Shown piece after piece: positions 33,144-45,230 of a DNA stretch of 64,000 nucleotides (position 1 is the stretch's first letter; every line of letters starts with the position of its first letter). Origin of the DNA: Larix kaempferi (lineage: Eukaryota > Streptophyta > Pinopsida > Pinales > Pinaceae); contig BSBM01000994.1 in assembly GCA_027924585.1 (NCBI GenBank), positions 14,841,001 through 14,905,000 on the forward strand, read 5' to 3'. Below the pieces are notes generated by a model. That model saw only the letters and a list, made by a program, of their open reading frames with translations, ran no database searches and was not told where the DNA came from. The position numbers were made by a program, and so were the translations under genes.

Positions 33144-34046
33144 TTGATTGGTAAGCATCCGGACCACATGCTTGAGAAAGGAAAGTCAAAGAGAGCCGCA
33201 TCTCCTCTTGAGTTGATTCACAATGACATATCAGGACCTCTTCCTCACCTATCTTTGGATAATGCAAGATACATCTTAACATTTATAGATGATTATTCAA
33301 GATTGAGTTGGGTATATTTTCTAAAGTTGAATTCAGAAGTCTTTGGATATTTCAAATTTTTTAATGTGTCTACATAAAAGTTCACAAATAAGAAGATCAA
33401 GGTCCTTAATACTAACAATGGAGGAGAGTTTGTGAAAAATGAGTTTCCATTATTTTGTGCAGATGAATGTATTGATATGCAACACACTATTCCTTACACA
33501 CCATAGCAAAATGGTGTAGCAGAGAGAAATAACAGAACTTTGAAAGGGATGGAAACATGCATGCTTGAGTCTAAAGGATTGGCTCCTAGGATTTGGGCAG
33601 AAGCTATCAAATGTACTCCTTACCTCTAGAATAGTGTTCCTCGCAAAGGCCTACAAGGAAAAACTCATTTTGAAGCATGGATGGGATACAAATTAGATGT
33701 GTCTCATCTAAGAGTGTTTGGATCCAAATCTTGGGCAAGGATTCCATCCGAGAAGAGGAGAGCCTTAGAGCCACAAAGAAAATATTGCATACTAGTTGGT
33801 TATGCACTGAGTGCAAAGGCCTACAAACTGCTAGATCCATCTACCATGCAGACATTTCTTGAGAGAAGTGTTCAGTTTGAGGAATGTCCATTGCATGATT
33901 CCCACCATGTCGATGAAGACAAATTTCCAACTACTCCACCGTAGCCTATTGAACAAGATAGCGAAGACTCTTCTCATGAAAGTTCATATTTTGACTCTAA
34001 AAGTGAATATGAGTGAATGCTAGATCCAGATCCATAAGAAAATGAA
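33144..34046 (+). pseudogene. Element B integrase
   Basis: The core begins with ARYILTFIDDYSRLSWVYF. The second catalytic Asp box reads NTNNGGEF where TDNGGE is usual; codon 33414-33416 is AAC, so Asp has become Asn. The Glu region NGVAERNNRTLKG follows. Stops lie near 33375, 33505 and 33628. The C-terminal part (33681-33944) has VFGSKSWARIPSEKRR. The enzyme is inactive even apart from the stops. Confidence 0.85.
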
Positions 34047-35100
34047 GATATAGCACCTGAAGATCCACCACCTCTTCCAAGATGGGCTGGCAAGACAATT
34101 GAATCTGCTGGTGATCTTGTTGGAGATCCACAAGATCCAAGAAGAACTAGATTTGAGTTTCAAAATGCAAGTTTTGCACTCTCTCATATAGATCCATTTC
34201 TTGCTGATAGATGCCTTTTTCTGATTGGATCAGATCCAAAAACCTTCTTTGAGACCTCCCAAGATCCGATATGGATACCAACTCTGGATGAAGAGTACGA
34301 ATCTCTTCAAAGGAATGAAACTTGGGAGCTTGTTTCTCTTCCTCCTGGAAGGAATCTTGTTCAATGTAAGTGGGTATACTAACCAAATGGACTCATATGG
34401 AGTCACAAGCAAGTGCAAGGATCTCTTGGTTTCTAAAGGATTCTCACAAGTTCAAGGGATTGGGTAGTCAAAGACTTACACTCCTATTGCAAAGATGGAC
34501 TCCATCTGTCTTGTTCTTGCTCTTGTTGCATCCAAGCACTAGGAAGTGCATCACATGGATGTCAAGAGTGATTTTCTTCATGGATATCTAGAGGAGGATA
34601 TCTACATGAAGAAATCTGAAGGATACATTGATGATCCTTCACCAGTGTGCTGATTGAGGAAGTCCTTGTATGGGCTAAAGAAGGCTCCTCGAGCATGGTA
34701 TTCTAAGATGGACTCCTTTCTATTGTCACAATATTATCAGAGATGCAAGTCGGATTCGAATATCTACATGAGATATGATGGTAAATCTCTACTCCTTATT
34801 GTCCTCTATGTTGATGATTTACTGATTACATGGAGTCTCTCTTCATGTATTAGATCTATCAAAACAACCTTGCACAACTCCTCCTTTACGTCAGATTTTG
34901 GACTTGTAAAGCAGTTTCTTGGTCTTGAAGTCTCTCGGAATGATTCAAGAATCAAGATTGCACAGTCCATGTATGCATCAGATCTACTTGACAAGTTGCA
35001 TATGACGGAATGCAAACTAGCAGAATTTTGTTTTCTTTCAGGTATCAATCTTGAGGATGGTTCTTCTTCATATTTGGTGGATAATACTTTGTATTGAAAG
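34047..35100 (+). pseudogene. Element B reverse transcriptase
   Basis: RWAGKTIESAGDLVGDPQD precedes the domain, matching element A. The N-terminal half is damaged around 34370-34480, with a frame change. HHMDVKSDFLHGYLEEDIYM is recognisable at 34550-34610, then RKSLYGLKKAPRAWY and YVDDLLIT with the catalytic box at 34807-34818. FGLVKQFLGLEVSRNDSR follows. It ends with a stop just before the RNase H part. Confidence 0.86.
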
Positions 35101-35730
35101 TTGATCAGGAATCTTTTGTTTCTTACACATACTCGCCCTGACCTATATTATGCAGTGAGTGCTATCTCTAGATACATTCAACAGCCTCATGAGCTTCACT
35201 GGAAGGAATCCAAAAGGATATTTCATTATGTGCAAGGGACGAAGACCTATGGTATTGACTATGCAGGTGGGTCTCCATTGAACCTAGTTGGGTATACAGA
35301 TTCAAATTGGGATGGAGACAACTCATATAGAAATTCTACATCTGGTTTTGTCCTCATGATTATATTGGGTCCTATCTATTGGTCGAGCAGAAAGACGACT
35401 GCTCTATCTTTTTCATCAACTGAGGCCGAGTATAGAGGTGTAGTGAATGCAGCCACACAATGCATCTAGTTGCGGGGCATATTGTCAGAGTTTGGGATTC
35501 CATACAACACTCCACCAGTCATCTATTGTGACAATCAGAGTGCTATCAATATTTCTACAGATCCGGTTCTGAGACAAAGAACCAAACATATTGAGATACA
35601 CATGCATTAGATCCGAGGATTTATGCATGATCATACCATCACACTGCTCTATTATCCTATAGAAGAGAAGATTGCAAATGTTTTCACCAAGGATTTTTCA
35701 GTGAAGAATTTTACTCATCTCAAATCCCTT
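35101..35730 (+). pseudogene. Element B RNase H domain
   Basis: TRPDLYYAVSAISRYI, GYTDSNWDGDNSYRNSTSG (first Asp) and FSSTEAEYRGVVNAA (Glu) are clear up to a TAG at 35467. After the stop VIYCDNQSAINIS (second Asp) and RTKHIEIHMH follow. EEKIANVFTKDF near the end is the usual copia C-terminus. At least two stops interrupt it. Confidence 0.86.
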
Positions 35731-35910
35731 CTTGGGGTGAGTGCTACCTTGGTTGATTATTTTTTCTTACTGTCTACCTTGATGGGGGGTTTTGTTCCCA
35801 TTAGGTTTTCCATCTTTCCTCACACCTTTTTAGATTGTTGTACTGGGTGACCTTTGGTCTCAATAACTAGTGCCCTATTTTTTCAATTATTTTTCCTCAT
35901 AGTCCGTCTT

Positions 35911-35919
35911 AAAAGGGGG
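35911..35919 (+). other. Polypurine tract of element B
   Basis: AAAAGGGGG directly before the 3' LTR start TGTTGGAA. Confidence 0.85.
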
Positions 35920-36632
35920 TGTTGGAATATTCTCACCATCATATCTTGGTTTTGCATGCCTTACATGCATTCCATGTAGCACTCCATGCATCCATGCATC
36001 AACAGTTGAGTCTCCTAGCACCTAGTTCCTATTCCCCCCCCCCCTGGAGCTTATTTTTGGCCATCATTATACCTCCTAACAACTTATTGTGCCTTGTTTC
36101 CATAACTGGAGCTACAATGCGCCCTCATGCAAATATTTAAGAGATCTATCAGTTAGTTCGATGATTTCGGGAACCTTGTCCCCTTGATTGCTCAATTAAC
36201 TGACTGTATCTCCTAGTTGACTGCTTGTAAGTGTAGGAGCACCCTCGTTGACCAATAAAAACTATTTATGCACCTACTTGGATTCTCCTTCCCTATTTTG
36301 GTGCCCACATGGTTGAGTTATGCTCATTCCTACTCCAGTTGACTGATTATTCACCATCGGAGGCCACTAGACTTTATCAGGAGATGGTTCCAACGCAAAC
36401 TAAGCCATGACTTGAGGAGAATTCGAATCCTCTAGGGAATCAAACTCATTCTATTGTATTATCATATTTTTTCTAGCTTACAGCTGACGAATGTATCAAA
36501 AAAAGTTTCTCATATCTTTTGAGTTTCATGAGTGAATTTGATCATATTTCTTTCTAATTCTTCTCTGCAATAAACACTGTAAAATAGTGAGGTTTGTTCA
36601 AGATTAGTCATCTACTGCTATGGAATTTTAAA
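35920..36632 (+). repeat. Element B 3' LTR
   Basis: 713 bp from TGTTGGAATATTC to GAATTTTAAA, homologous to 9072-9774, followed by the duplication ATGGC at 36633-36637. A run of twelve C occurs near 36034-36045. Confidence 0.92.
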
Positions 36633-36637
36633 ATGGC

Positions 36638-36755
36638 ATGTGGTCCCATACAAGACAAAATTAGGCCAACTTACCTAGTCGACACATAGAAAATTAATCA
36701 TGAAGACTAAGAAAAATATATCCTAAGTATGGAATGGGTTTTTAATACTATAACA
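36638..36755 (-). repeat. A-family solo LTR, right part
   Basis: Continues the LTR interrupted at 9071: ATGTGGTCCCATACAAGAC to CTATAACA, matching 3315-3436 of element A. The right flank TGAGG corresponds to TAAGG at 8500-8504. Confidence 0.82.
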
Positions 36756-38701
36756 TGAGGGGCCCTCCCAAGCAATATGGAACTATTATGAAATAGTCAC
36801 ACTATGAAACACGGTCAAGAATTCATCCAAAACAACATTATATTAACATGAGTTTCATAGTATCTTATCTACAAATGAAAGTCTTCATCTATATAGTGAT
36901 TCTACACCAGTTAGTCTCTCCTCGTCATTCAAAATGCATACATATTTATACCATAGGTTTGTATAGCCAAAACCTCTGTCCAAAATCGACTGATCTATGA
37001 AGAATAAAAAACTATGGTTTTGAGATAATGAAATTGGTTTTTAGTTTTAACAAAAGGACTATAAATCCATTCCCCATGTAATTCTCATGACATGTAATGC
37101 ATCAAAATGGACTTGAACATCTGCATTGTTCCTGGATTTTGTTGATAGTGTGCATTTGGCATAATGGTGGACCAAATATTTGACCACTAAATATGCAATC
37201 TATGGTGTTCCTGGAACCAATTTGAGTAGCACATAACATTATTGGGTCTTTTAGATACAAAACCCATGTGGCAATTTTTTTTTTATGTGTGCAATCATGC
37301 CAAACATGGAGATCAGGTACTAGAATTGAATTGGCATACCGAAACATAGCTAACAAAACACCATCATCAGTGATGCCACTTTAACAATTGTGTAATTGAC
37401 CATATAATAAGGTGAATTAATGAAATTAGCAATGAAAATACTTATGAAGCTTGTATGAGCGCTTGGTATTGAAATATATGAATAAATTTGATGAAAGAAG
37501 TCGTAAGGAAGTGAGAGGATAGGGTAAAAAGGTCAAAAAAGGATCCATGTGATAGTGTAAAGTATTCCAAAACATTAACCAAATAGATGGGATGTTCATT
37601 TTCTGTGGACAAATGTTTGAAGATTGTGCATTCAATAAACAAAATCTTATGGAGCTAGAGGAGGATGAGTGGGAGGACATATGAAAGAATCAACCTTCTT
37701 CTTATTTGATAATAGATTTCTAATTACAATTGCATTTGAATTTTCTTCTCATTGTTATGCTGAGCCTATTAATATTATACTGATTTGGTTCCATTTAGAT
37801 AGAGATATGCATGATAGTATATTTTAATATGTTGTTCAACAAGTGACTCTTGAATTACCTATAGGCATATAATTGGGAAAAATAATTATCTGGCTCTTGT
37901 ATGGACAAATGTATCCCTATTGGATGTTTCCTAGCTATGATCATGTGAGAAAGGAACCTGGTATATAGGTATCCAATTTGATTGGGAAACCATCATAAGA
38001 ACTCAATTGATAAGCATTTGAATTTAATTAAGAAGCATTGTACTTGTTGATTGGAATATTGTAGATCATAGAATCTTGTATGGAAGTTTGCACAAAAACA
38101 TATAATCTAGAATAAATGTCTTGTAGCCATTCAAAAGAATAAAAGCTTTGTATAAAACTAGGAACATGGAAAAACAATTGATTTATTCATACTGTCCATA
38201 TTAGTGAAGTGAATGGGATATAAGTCCCTTGTTTATGTATCATATACCCTGTTACTCATAATTTGGAGGAATGACTAAGAAATACATGTAAGAAGCATCA
38301 AGAGGGATTAAAATTTTGGAAGTCCCTCTCCTAATCAACCCTTATTGTTATGGAATATCCTTCTAGAAGTTATATAATGGAACCAAGGACATATTAGGCA
38401 CGTACAATTGGGTACATTAGAATCAATACTATATTATTTCATTAAAGTGTATCTTCTTGCCATATGATAGTACAATATTATAATTCTAAGTTTCGAGGAA
38501 TTATATTAACAAAGCAGGATCTATTGTATCTAATCCTAGAATATGTGATTTCTCAGTTTCTAGTCCTTTAAAGGATATGGGTGAAGAGTTCTTATTTTTA
38601 GTAAAGAGACCGCATTTTGAAGAAAATATAGGATTTTTGTAAAGTAATGGATATTATCCCTATAATAGTCTTGTAGAATATATGAACTTTGGTAGTCTTA
38701 T
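36756..38701. other. AT-rich interval without gene
   Basis: About 1.9 kb with only short frames. A minus-strand frame at 37102-37356 (84 residues) shows no domain that I recognise. No LTR, primer site or tandem repeat was seen. The last five bases CTTAT are the left duplication of element F. Confidence 0.5.
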
Positions 38702-39205
38702 TGTTAGTTTCTCAGAATTTCAATCTGATCTAGGATCTTAACTGAAAGAATAACATGTATAACATATCTACAGCATATCTACAACATATAAATCATGGAC
38801 ACAATAATGCAAGCACATAAGAGACACAAAGTTTCACCGGGGAAAACCAATAAGGTGAAAAACACTGCAACTTCCTCAGAGATAGATAGAGCAATGATGC
38901 AACCAAAGTACAACAAAAGTACAACCAAAGTACAAGAGATAGTCTTCTCCTCGCAGATGATCCTCCTCCTCATAAGTGCACCACTTTTTGAGAGAGTTAG
39001 AAGTAGTAATGAGTGATCAAATAGAGATCTCCCGATCTCTATTTATACTTGTCCTGTCCCGCCCAATAAACTAATGGGGCCGACTTTTCTAGCTTAGCCT
39101 AATAACCCATGGTTAACTTCATTCGGGCCGACCCCACACTTGGTGGTCTGATAACCCATTTACCCACATGACTCATACAGGGCCGACCCCATCAAGGTGG
39201 TTGAA

Positions 39206-39210
39206 TAACC
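39206..39210. other. Target site duplication of element H, left copy
   Basis: TAACC here and at 40668-40672. Confidence 0.88.
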
Positions 39211-40667
39211 TGTAATACCCCCATTCTGACTCTTAGGATGTATTAGCATTTAATGTAAATAATGTGTGCATGTGATGTATGTTTTCCTAGCGTGGAGCTC
39301 AAGGCCAAGGCCCCGCTAATGAAAGCCCGAATTTTATTTAAAGGGCAAGTATTTGATATTTTGATACCCATGTGCTCTGAAGCCATGGAACATTGTAAAA
39401 TGATGTAAATAAACATCAGGCAATATAAAATTCTAAGACTGGCTATGGAGGCAATGAAAGAGAAGGGGCCACGTGTATCCACTAGGGTGGGTGAGGGGGC
39501 TAAGGGAGTGAACCATAGGTTACCATATGTCATTATGAGAACCCATTTGACTTTTCTAGATGACATTTATTCCTGTTGTAAGAAAGTGGTTGAAGAATTA
39601 AGTCAATGGCTTTAATGGAGGATGGGCAACCCAGAAATTCGTATGGGTAGGTATGGGCTCTGTTTACTTGTCCCACAAGTCACTCTACCTCTAGGGGGTT
39701 GCTTGTTCCTCATCCCCATCCCATGGTGGAAGGGCTGGCATCATTCCTCATCCAAGAACGAGCTCCCAACAGTGAGAAAAACCAAAAATCACGACTTTGA
39801 GAGAACCCAGATTTTGGAAGGCCAAAAACGCCCAGAATGGGTATTGGACAGTGAAATCCAATGGGGGATCCGTTGGTATGAGCCTTGGGGTGAATTTGGG
39901 AGCAATAGCTACCCCAAAATCCATGGGAAAACCTAGTTTGGATAGCCCAAAAAATCAGTGACGGATTTGGGGTTATTTGTGACAGAGTTGTGAGAAATCC
40001 AAGTGTGGATGTATGAATAGAGGATGGAATTGCTGAGTCCAACTTGAAGTGTATGTGGCTCTAATATTGAGCTCAGGGGACTAGCATCCTCCTCCATTTC
40101 CCATCACATGCTTGAAAAACCTAACTGTGTGTTGGCTTAGCATGGATGTCTGAGTGAAACCCTGACTGTGAGTGAGCCATCTAGTTCCTCCTTAGTGGTT
40201 ACACAGCCCAGCTCGGGGGTGATCTCTCAGCTGAAAGAATACAGGATGGACAGAGATCTATGGTTGGGTGGAACGTTGCTCTCACGTAGCCAGTCGTTGG
40301 ACATTTGCGCTGCAAAATAAGTACTCTCTGTGGTTTACCTTATATGCATTATGTGTTTGCAGTGTGTTAATTCAGAATGGTAATTATTCATGTTAATGAA
40401 ATCGATATGTAGTCTGTGCATAGCCTAAGAAGGGGATTGAACTCTCTGCCTCTTGATTGCTTGAGATAAATATGCTGATGCAATCTATGCTGTATGTGTG
40501 TTGTTATGTTTAATTCCACTGTGTTTTATTGAGTTTAAATTTGCACACAGAAGTTTTTAATTGTTATGAAATTATGAGTAAAAATATTGGGGCTAAGCCT
40601 ATGTCAAAAACCCCTTGTGTTGTTAACGTCTCCTTCCCTGCATTACTTGATGGAAGGGTACGTTACA
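39211..40667 (+). mobile_element. Element H: probable solo LTR, gypsy type
   Basis: 1457 bp beginning TGTAATACCCCC and ending TACGTTACA, flanked by a perfect 5-bp duplication TAACC. The TG...CA ends and TGTAA/TTACA inverted termini fit a plant Ty3/gypsy LTR. I see no primer site, polypurine tract or protein domain inside; the frame 39622-39936 has no recognisable domain. A solo LTR is therefore the simplest reading. Orientation is assumed from the TGTAATACCCC start. Confidence 0.75.
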
Positions 40668-40843
40668 TAACCCATCAAGTATAAGTTACGAAACTTATAA
40701 TATAAATGAAGACACTTCTGTATAGAGGAATAATAACATCTCTATAGGAATACAAACACTTCCATATAGAGGAATAATAAGATCTTTATAGGAATACAAT
40801 ACACATGGGAAAAATACATTCCGAAGTTACATATACATCAACA

Positions 40844-40859
40844 CTCCATCTTAACTAGG
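40844..40859 (-). other. Polypurine tract of element F
   Basis: Minus strand CCTAGTTAAGATGGAG before TGTTGATG, one change from element E. Confidence 0.8.
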
Positions 40860-41231
40860 GAGGTATTTCTCAACACAGATCTGCTAGCACAAGTCTTCTT
40901 CTCTGGATCATCATCAATGAATCATCGTCATCGTCACTGCTACTGCTATCTCAATCAATCTTCGATCTACTCATCATAGGAATTTCTACAGAGCCAGTCC
41001 TTTTTCATACTAGATGTAGGCCCACCACCTGCAGGTCTTCATCATCACTGGCCATACTGTGGAATCCTCAGGACTTATTACGTGAGTCAACAAAACCTTG
41101 AAAGAGCATCCTAGGACTGATTATGAGCACACAGCTCAACCTATTGGATCTCCCAAGACCTTTTACATGCTACTACACAACCTATCCACAGCCATAGAGT
41201 ATCATGAAGCACAACCCAGATGCACATCACA

Positions 41232-41605
41232 CAACACTTACATCTACTCCATGGGAGAACACATCTACAACCATGCGAGAATGGCACAACACTTATATTG
41301 TAGCCATGGTAGAACACATCTACAACCATGCTCAAATGGCCCAGCACTTATATCGCAGCCATGGGAGAACACATCTACAACCATGCTCGAATGGCCCCCA
41401 GCACTTATATAACAGCCATGGGAGAACACATCTACAACCATGCTCGAATGGCCCCAACACTTATATCGCAGCCATGGGAAAACACATCTACAACCATGCT
41501 TGAATGGCCTTGGAAATTACATCACGACCATGGGAGAACACATGTGCCACCATGTCAGATAAGCCCAGCGATTACATCACGACCATGGGAGAACACATCT
41601 ACAAC
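41232..41605. repeat. Tandem array of about 56 bp units in element F
   Basis: Seven units, each with CACTTATATCGCAGCCATGG, AACACATCTACAACCATG and an AATGGCCC-like end. The array is homologous, in antisense, to 56013-56493 of G and unlike the array in E. Open frames across it result from the repetition. Confidence 0.85.
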
Positions 41606-41689
41606 CATGATGAAAAGCTCATGTGCATCTATGTCTTCAGAACTCATCACACATAATCCAACTGATTATGTAAAGTATCCACCTGATAC

Positions 41690-42240
41690 ATGTCATCACA
41701 TATGATCATCCTGATCATCATCACTGCATCGTCCTGATCCATGTCATCTAGAGAAACATCCTGAAGCTCATCATCCATGATCATCCTCATCATACAATGC
41801 ATCCACATAATGCATACCAAGTATCTACCTTATACATATCATCATACATGATCCACCCGACCATACAATGTATCCATCTAATACATACACAGATACATGA
41901 TCCACCTGATATATATATCAACATACATGATCTACCTGATCATACAAATGTATTCACTTGATATATATCAACATACATGATCTACCTGATCATACAAACG
42001 TATCCACCTGATACATATATAGATACATGGTCCAAGCATCCAACATGATGCATATACATATACATGATCCAACTAATCATAACAAGCATCCAACATGATG
42101 CATACATACATACATATAAATTATGCAACTGATCATATCTAGCATCCAACATGATGTATACATACATACATATAAACGATCCAACTGATCATAACAAGCA
42201 TTTAACATGATGCATATACAAAGCAGTAATTGGAGCATCG
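41690..42240. repeat. Hairpin array of element F
   Basis: Inverted repeats such as GTATCCACCTGATAC, TGATCATCCTGATCA-like units and GCATCCAACATGATGC, equivalent to the arrays in E and G. Confidence 0.78.
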
Positions 42241-42256
42241 TCCTGATGCTCATCAT

Positions 42257-43860
42257 CTAGCGCTTACATCCACATCCATGTGAAGGATCCTCCTCATCAT
42301 GCTTGGAATGGCTCCAGCAAATGTGTCCATCACTTCTTCCTCGAAGTGTCGTTGATTTGAAGAATACCAATCCTCTCTCTGAAGTACTCGACTTCACTCT
42401 AGCTAGTGGTTTCATCAGCACATCTGCAATTTTCTCATCCGTCGCAATATACAGGAGCTTCACTGCTCCTCTCTGCACCATATCCCTGATATAGTGATAT
42501 TTGATCTCAATGTGCTTCAACCTGTCATGGAACATTGGGTTCTCAGACAGCTTCACACAACTCTGGTTGTCACAATAGATACTACTAGCATCCAACTGAA
42601 GATCAAATAACTCAGACAGTAGCTTCCTCAGCCATACTTCCTCACAACTAGCCAAACAAGCTGCAACATACTCGGCTTCGGTTGTACTCAGTGGTATGCA
42701 GGATTGCTTCCTACTAAACCAAGAGATCACACATGATCCCATACTGAAGCAGCACCCAGATGTGCTCTTCCTATCTGGAGCACTTCCTGCCCAATCGGAA
42801 TCAACATAATCCTGCAGGTTAAACTTTTGATTCACATCATACTTGAGCCCATAATCAATTGTACCCTTCAGCTACCTCAGAATATGCTTTACAACAACTA
42901 GGCGAACAACTCTAGGATCCGTCAGGAACTGGCTCAATGTGTTCACCGCAAAGCAAATATCTGGTCTCGTGTTTGTTAGGTACATCAAGGACCCAATCAT
43001 CTGACGATACATTGTGACATCAACCAGATCAGATGAAGCATCACACAGTAGCTTCAGGTTCGATGCCATAGGTGTGGGCATGGCCTTGTAGTCCATCATC
43101 CTGAACCTCTTCAGGATCTCCACTGCATACTTCCCTTCTCCAAGGAAGATTCCATCTGTACTCTGCCACACCTCCATGCCTAGAAAATAGTGCATCATCC
43201 CCAAGTCCTTCATGTTGAACTCGACTGTAAGCTTCCTCTTGGTATCAGCAATCAAACTATCATTACCTGTTACAAATAGGTCATCCACATACAAAAGTAG
43301 TATCACTGGATTGCCTTCCTCAACCTTGTAGTAAAGGTTTGAATCCGCTTTACTCTTGGTAAAGCCCAAACTGGATAGAAAGCTATCTATCCTCCCATAC
43401 AAAGTGCTAGGATCTTACTTCAAGCCATACAAGGCTTTCTTCAACCTACACACATATGAATTCCTGTCATGTGTCTCAAAACCAAGTGGCTTCTCCACAT
43501 ACACTTCCTCCTCGACTACACCATTCAAGAAGGCTGTCTTGACATCCATCTCGTGTATCTTCCATTTCATCGTTGCAGCTAGAGCAAGTACTGATCTGAT
43601 GGAAATGTATCTGGCTATAGGAGCAAAATTTTCTTCATAGTCAATTCTTTGTTTATGGGATAATCCACGAGCTACAAATCTCGCTTTGTATTTCTCTATG
43701 CTACCATCTGCAGCATGCTTGATCTTATAGATCCACTTGGAAGTCACTACAGACTTCCAAATCTGGTCTTGGGGCCACATCCCAAACATCATTCTTGATG
43801 ATCAACTGGTATTCCTTGATCATCGCATTCTTCCATTACTACCTCCCAGATCCTGGGAAC
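42257..43860 (-). pseudogene. Element F RT and RNase H
   Basis: A single frame from 43792 to about 42390, broken only by stops near 43412 and 42869. It reads KSVVTSKWIYKIKHAADGS, IDYEENFAPIARYISIRSVL, EMDVKTAFLNGVVEEEVYVE, VCRLKKALYGLK, YVDDLFVTGNDS (catalytic box intact) and MHYFLGMEVWQS. RNase H shows DYVDSDWAGSAPDRKSTSG (first Asp), STTEAEYVAACLA (Glu) and YCDNQSCVKLSEN (second Asp). Indels spoil the last 40 codons. It is the nearest to a functional RT in the E/F/G family. Confidence 0.9.
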
Positions 43861-43869
43861 TTCAATATC

Positions 43870-45230
43870 TTCAATATCTTTGTTGCTGGAACAAATGTTG
43901 TAGTCCTTCTTTTGCAGGTGATGGTATATGGTCTTTCCGACAAAACAAGTTAAATTGCATGATTAGAAACATCTCATAGTTTTCAAAACAAATTCTTACA
44001 CATAAAGAAATATGTCATATAGTCATGCAATTATTTTAGCCAATGCTTCAATACAACATTCATCCATATCCTGTAACTTTCTAGATGCCTTCCAATATCT
44101 ACCAGAACATTGTTAAGAGTTTGCACTACTCCCAATATGTCAGCAAAGAGGTTTCATTCTAGATAAGTAGCGATGGAATGTTGTACAGTTCCATTTTCCA
44201 CTTACGCATTACATGCATATTAGTAGTATGATGTTCATTAATGCAATTATTCTAATATGCCAAAATACACAGCCTAATTCTAGGAGCATCAGTATATACA
44301 TCATTGAACAATATTATTTAAACAATCAAATATGCAAGAAAGGATAATTCAAATACTTATCTTTGTCTATTTGTTGGGTTGACTCCCTCTCTGTCTTTGC
44401 TTCTTGGATTGCCTGTCATTGAACTTATATCCATCCTCGATCACTATGCATGGTTACAAGTATCATTATTGTGATATCCTCGAGATCTCATACATAATCA
44501 TACATTTAGTGGTATAATCTCAATACTATCAGAAACACAATAATCTTAAACATGTATAGTAATGATCATTTTAAACACAAATAATAAACATTAGTATTCA
44601 AGGTTTATATGGGACTCTTCTAGTTGGTCATGTCATAAATTAAAGTAAGAAACATAATATGCCTAAACCCATGATTACTCAAACCTATAACTTCATGAAT
44701 AATCATAATCAATCATGCCAAGTATACTTATATAAGATATCCTAACACAAGGTAGAATTTTAACTTGATATAGGAAAAACATACCTGGATTAGCATGCTA
44801 GCTAATTATGTCTAACATACCTGCATAATGTCTTCTTGTTCTCTTCAATGACTTGTGCTAGTAACTTGCATATCTCATAGGTTAACCATTATAGAACCAA
44901 GTTATACATACCTCGTAAGTAGATCTTCTATGTGATCCATGGCAATGGATGAACCTTTTTCTTCATGTCACCATGGTCATATGTTCTTGAACTAGAACAT
45001 GATTTGTCTTTCTTGATGTACCTTTCATGTTAGCAGACAATATCAACCTCATACAACACCACAATGCATTAGTACAATCATAAGTGTCAAAACCCTAATC
45101 AATGAATATCTTCTATCGTGCATTCATAATTTTATTAAAGTGATATGACAAGTCTAAATTTAATCAAGATTGTACTAACCTTAATGAAGACAAACATACC
45201 ATAAACTTAATCATGAACAAATCTTGAAAC
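43870..45230 (-). other. Element F non-coding block replacing PR and INT
   Basis: Homologous to blocks in E and G. Sense-strand donor-like sites are CAG|GTATGTTTTTCC (near 44772), CAG|GTATGTTAG (near 44811), GAG|GTATGTATAAC (near 44905) and a GTATGTTTC at the gag junction (near 45232). No protease or integrase motif is seen in any frame. Confidence 0.75.

Larger units (their letters stand above)
9072..36632 (+). mobile_element. Element B: Ty1/copia retrotransposon split by nested elements
   Basis: A plus-strand copia element with LTRs at 9072-9774 (703 bp) and 35920-36632 (713 bp), a perfect 5-bp duplication ATGGC, a tRNA-Met primer site and a polypurine tract. Two later insertions inflate it to 27.5 kb: C in gag (10141-24507) and E in the gag zinc-knuckle region (25051-32288). 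Without them B is about 6 kb, normal for copia. Its gag, PR, INT, RT and RNH are all present but decayed. Confidence 0.93.
38702..40843 (-). repeat. Element F 3' LTR, split by element H
   Basis: About 680 bp of LTR (38702-39210 and 40673-40843) from TGTTAGTTTCTCAG to TACATCAACA, interrupted by H and its duplication. The insertion lies in a CTAATAACCC repeat of the LTR. Confidence 0.9.

Noticed and set aside
37102-37356. Minus-strand frame of 84 codons
   Set aside because: No domain, no neighbouring exon signal and no promoter; length is compatible with chance in this region.
39622-39936. Frame of 104 codons inside element H
   Set aside because: It lies inside a probable solo LTR with no domain, and LTRs of this type do not normally code.
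41098-41705. Overlapping plus-strand frames with repeated HIYNHA-type peptides
   Set aside because: They are open only because the 56-bp tandem array repeats without stops in several frames; unit length is not a multiple of three, so no one protein is maintained.
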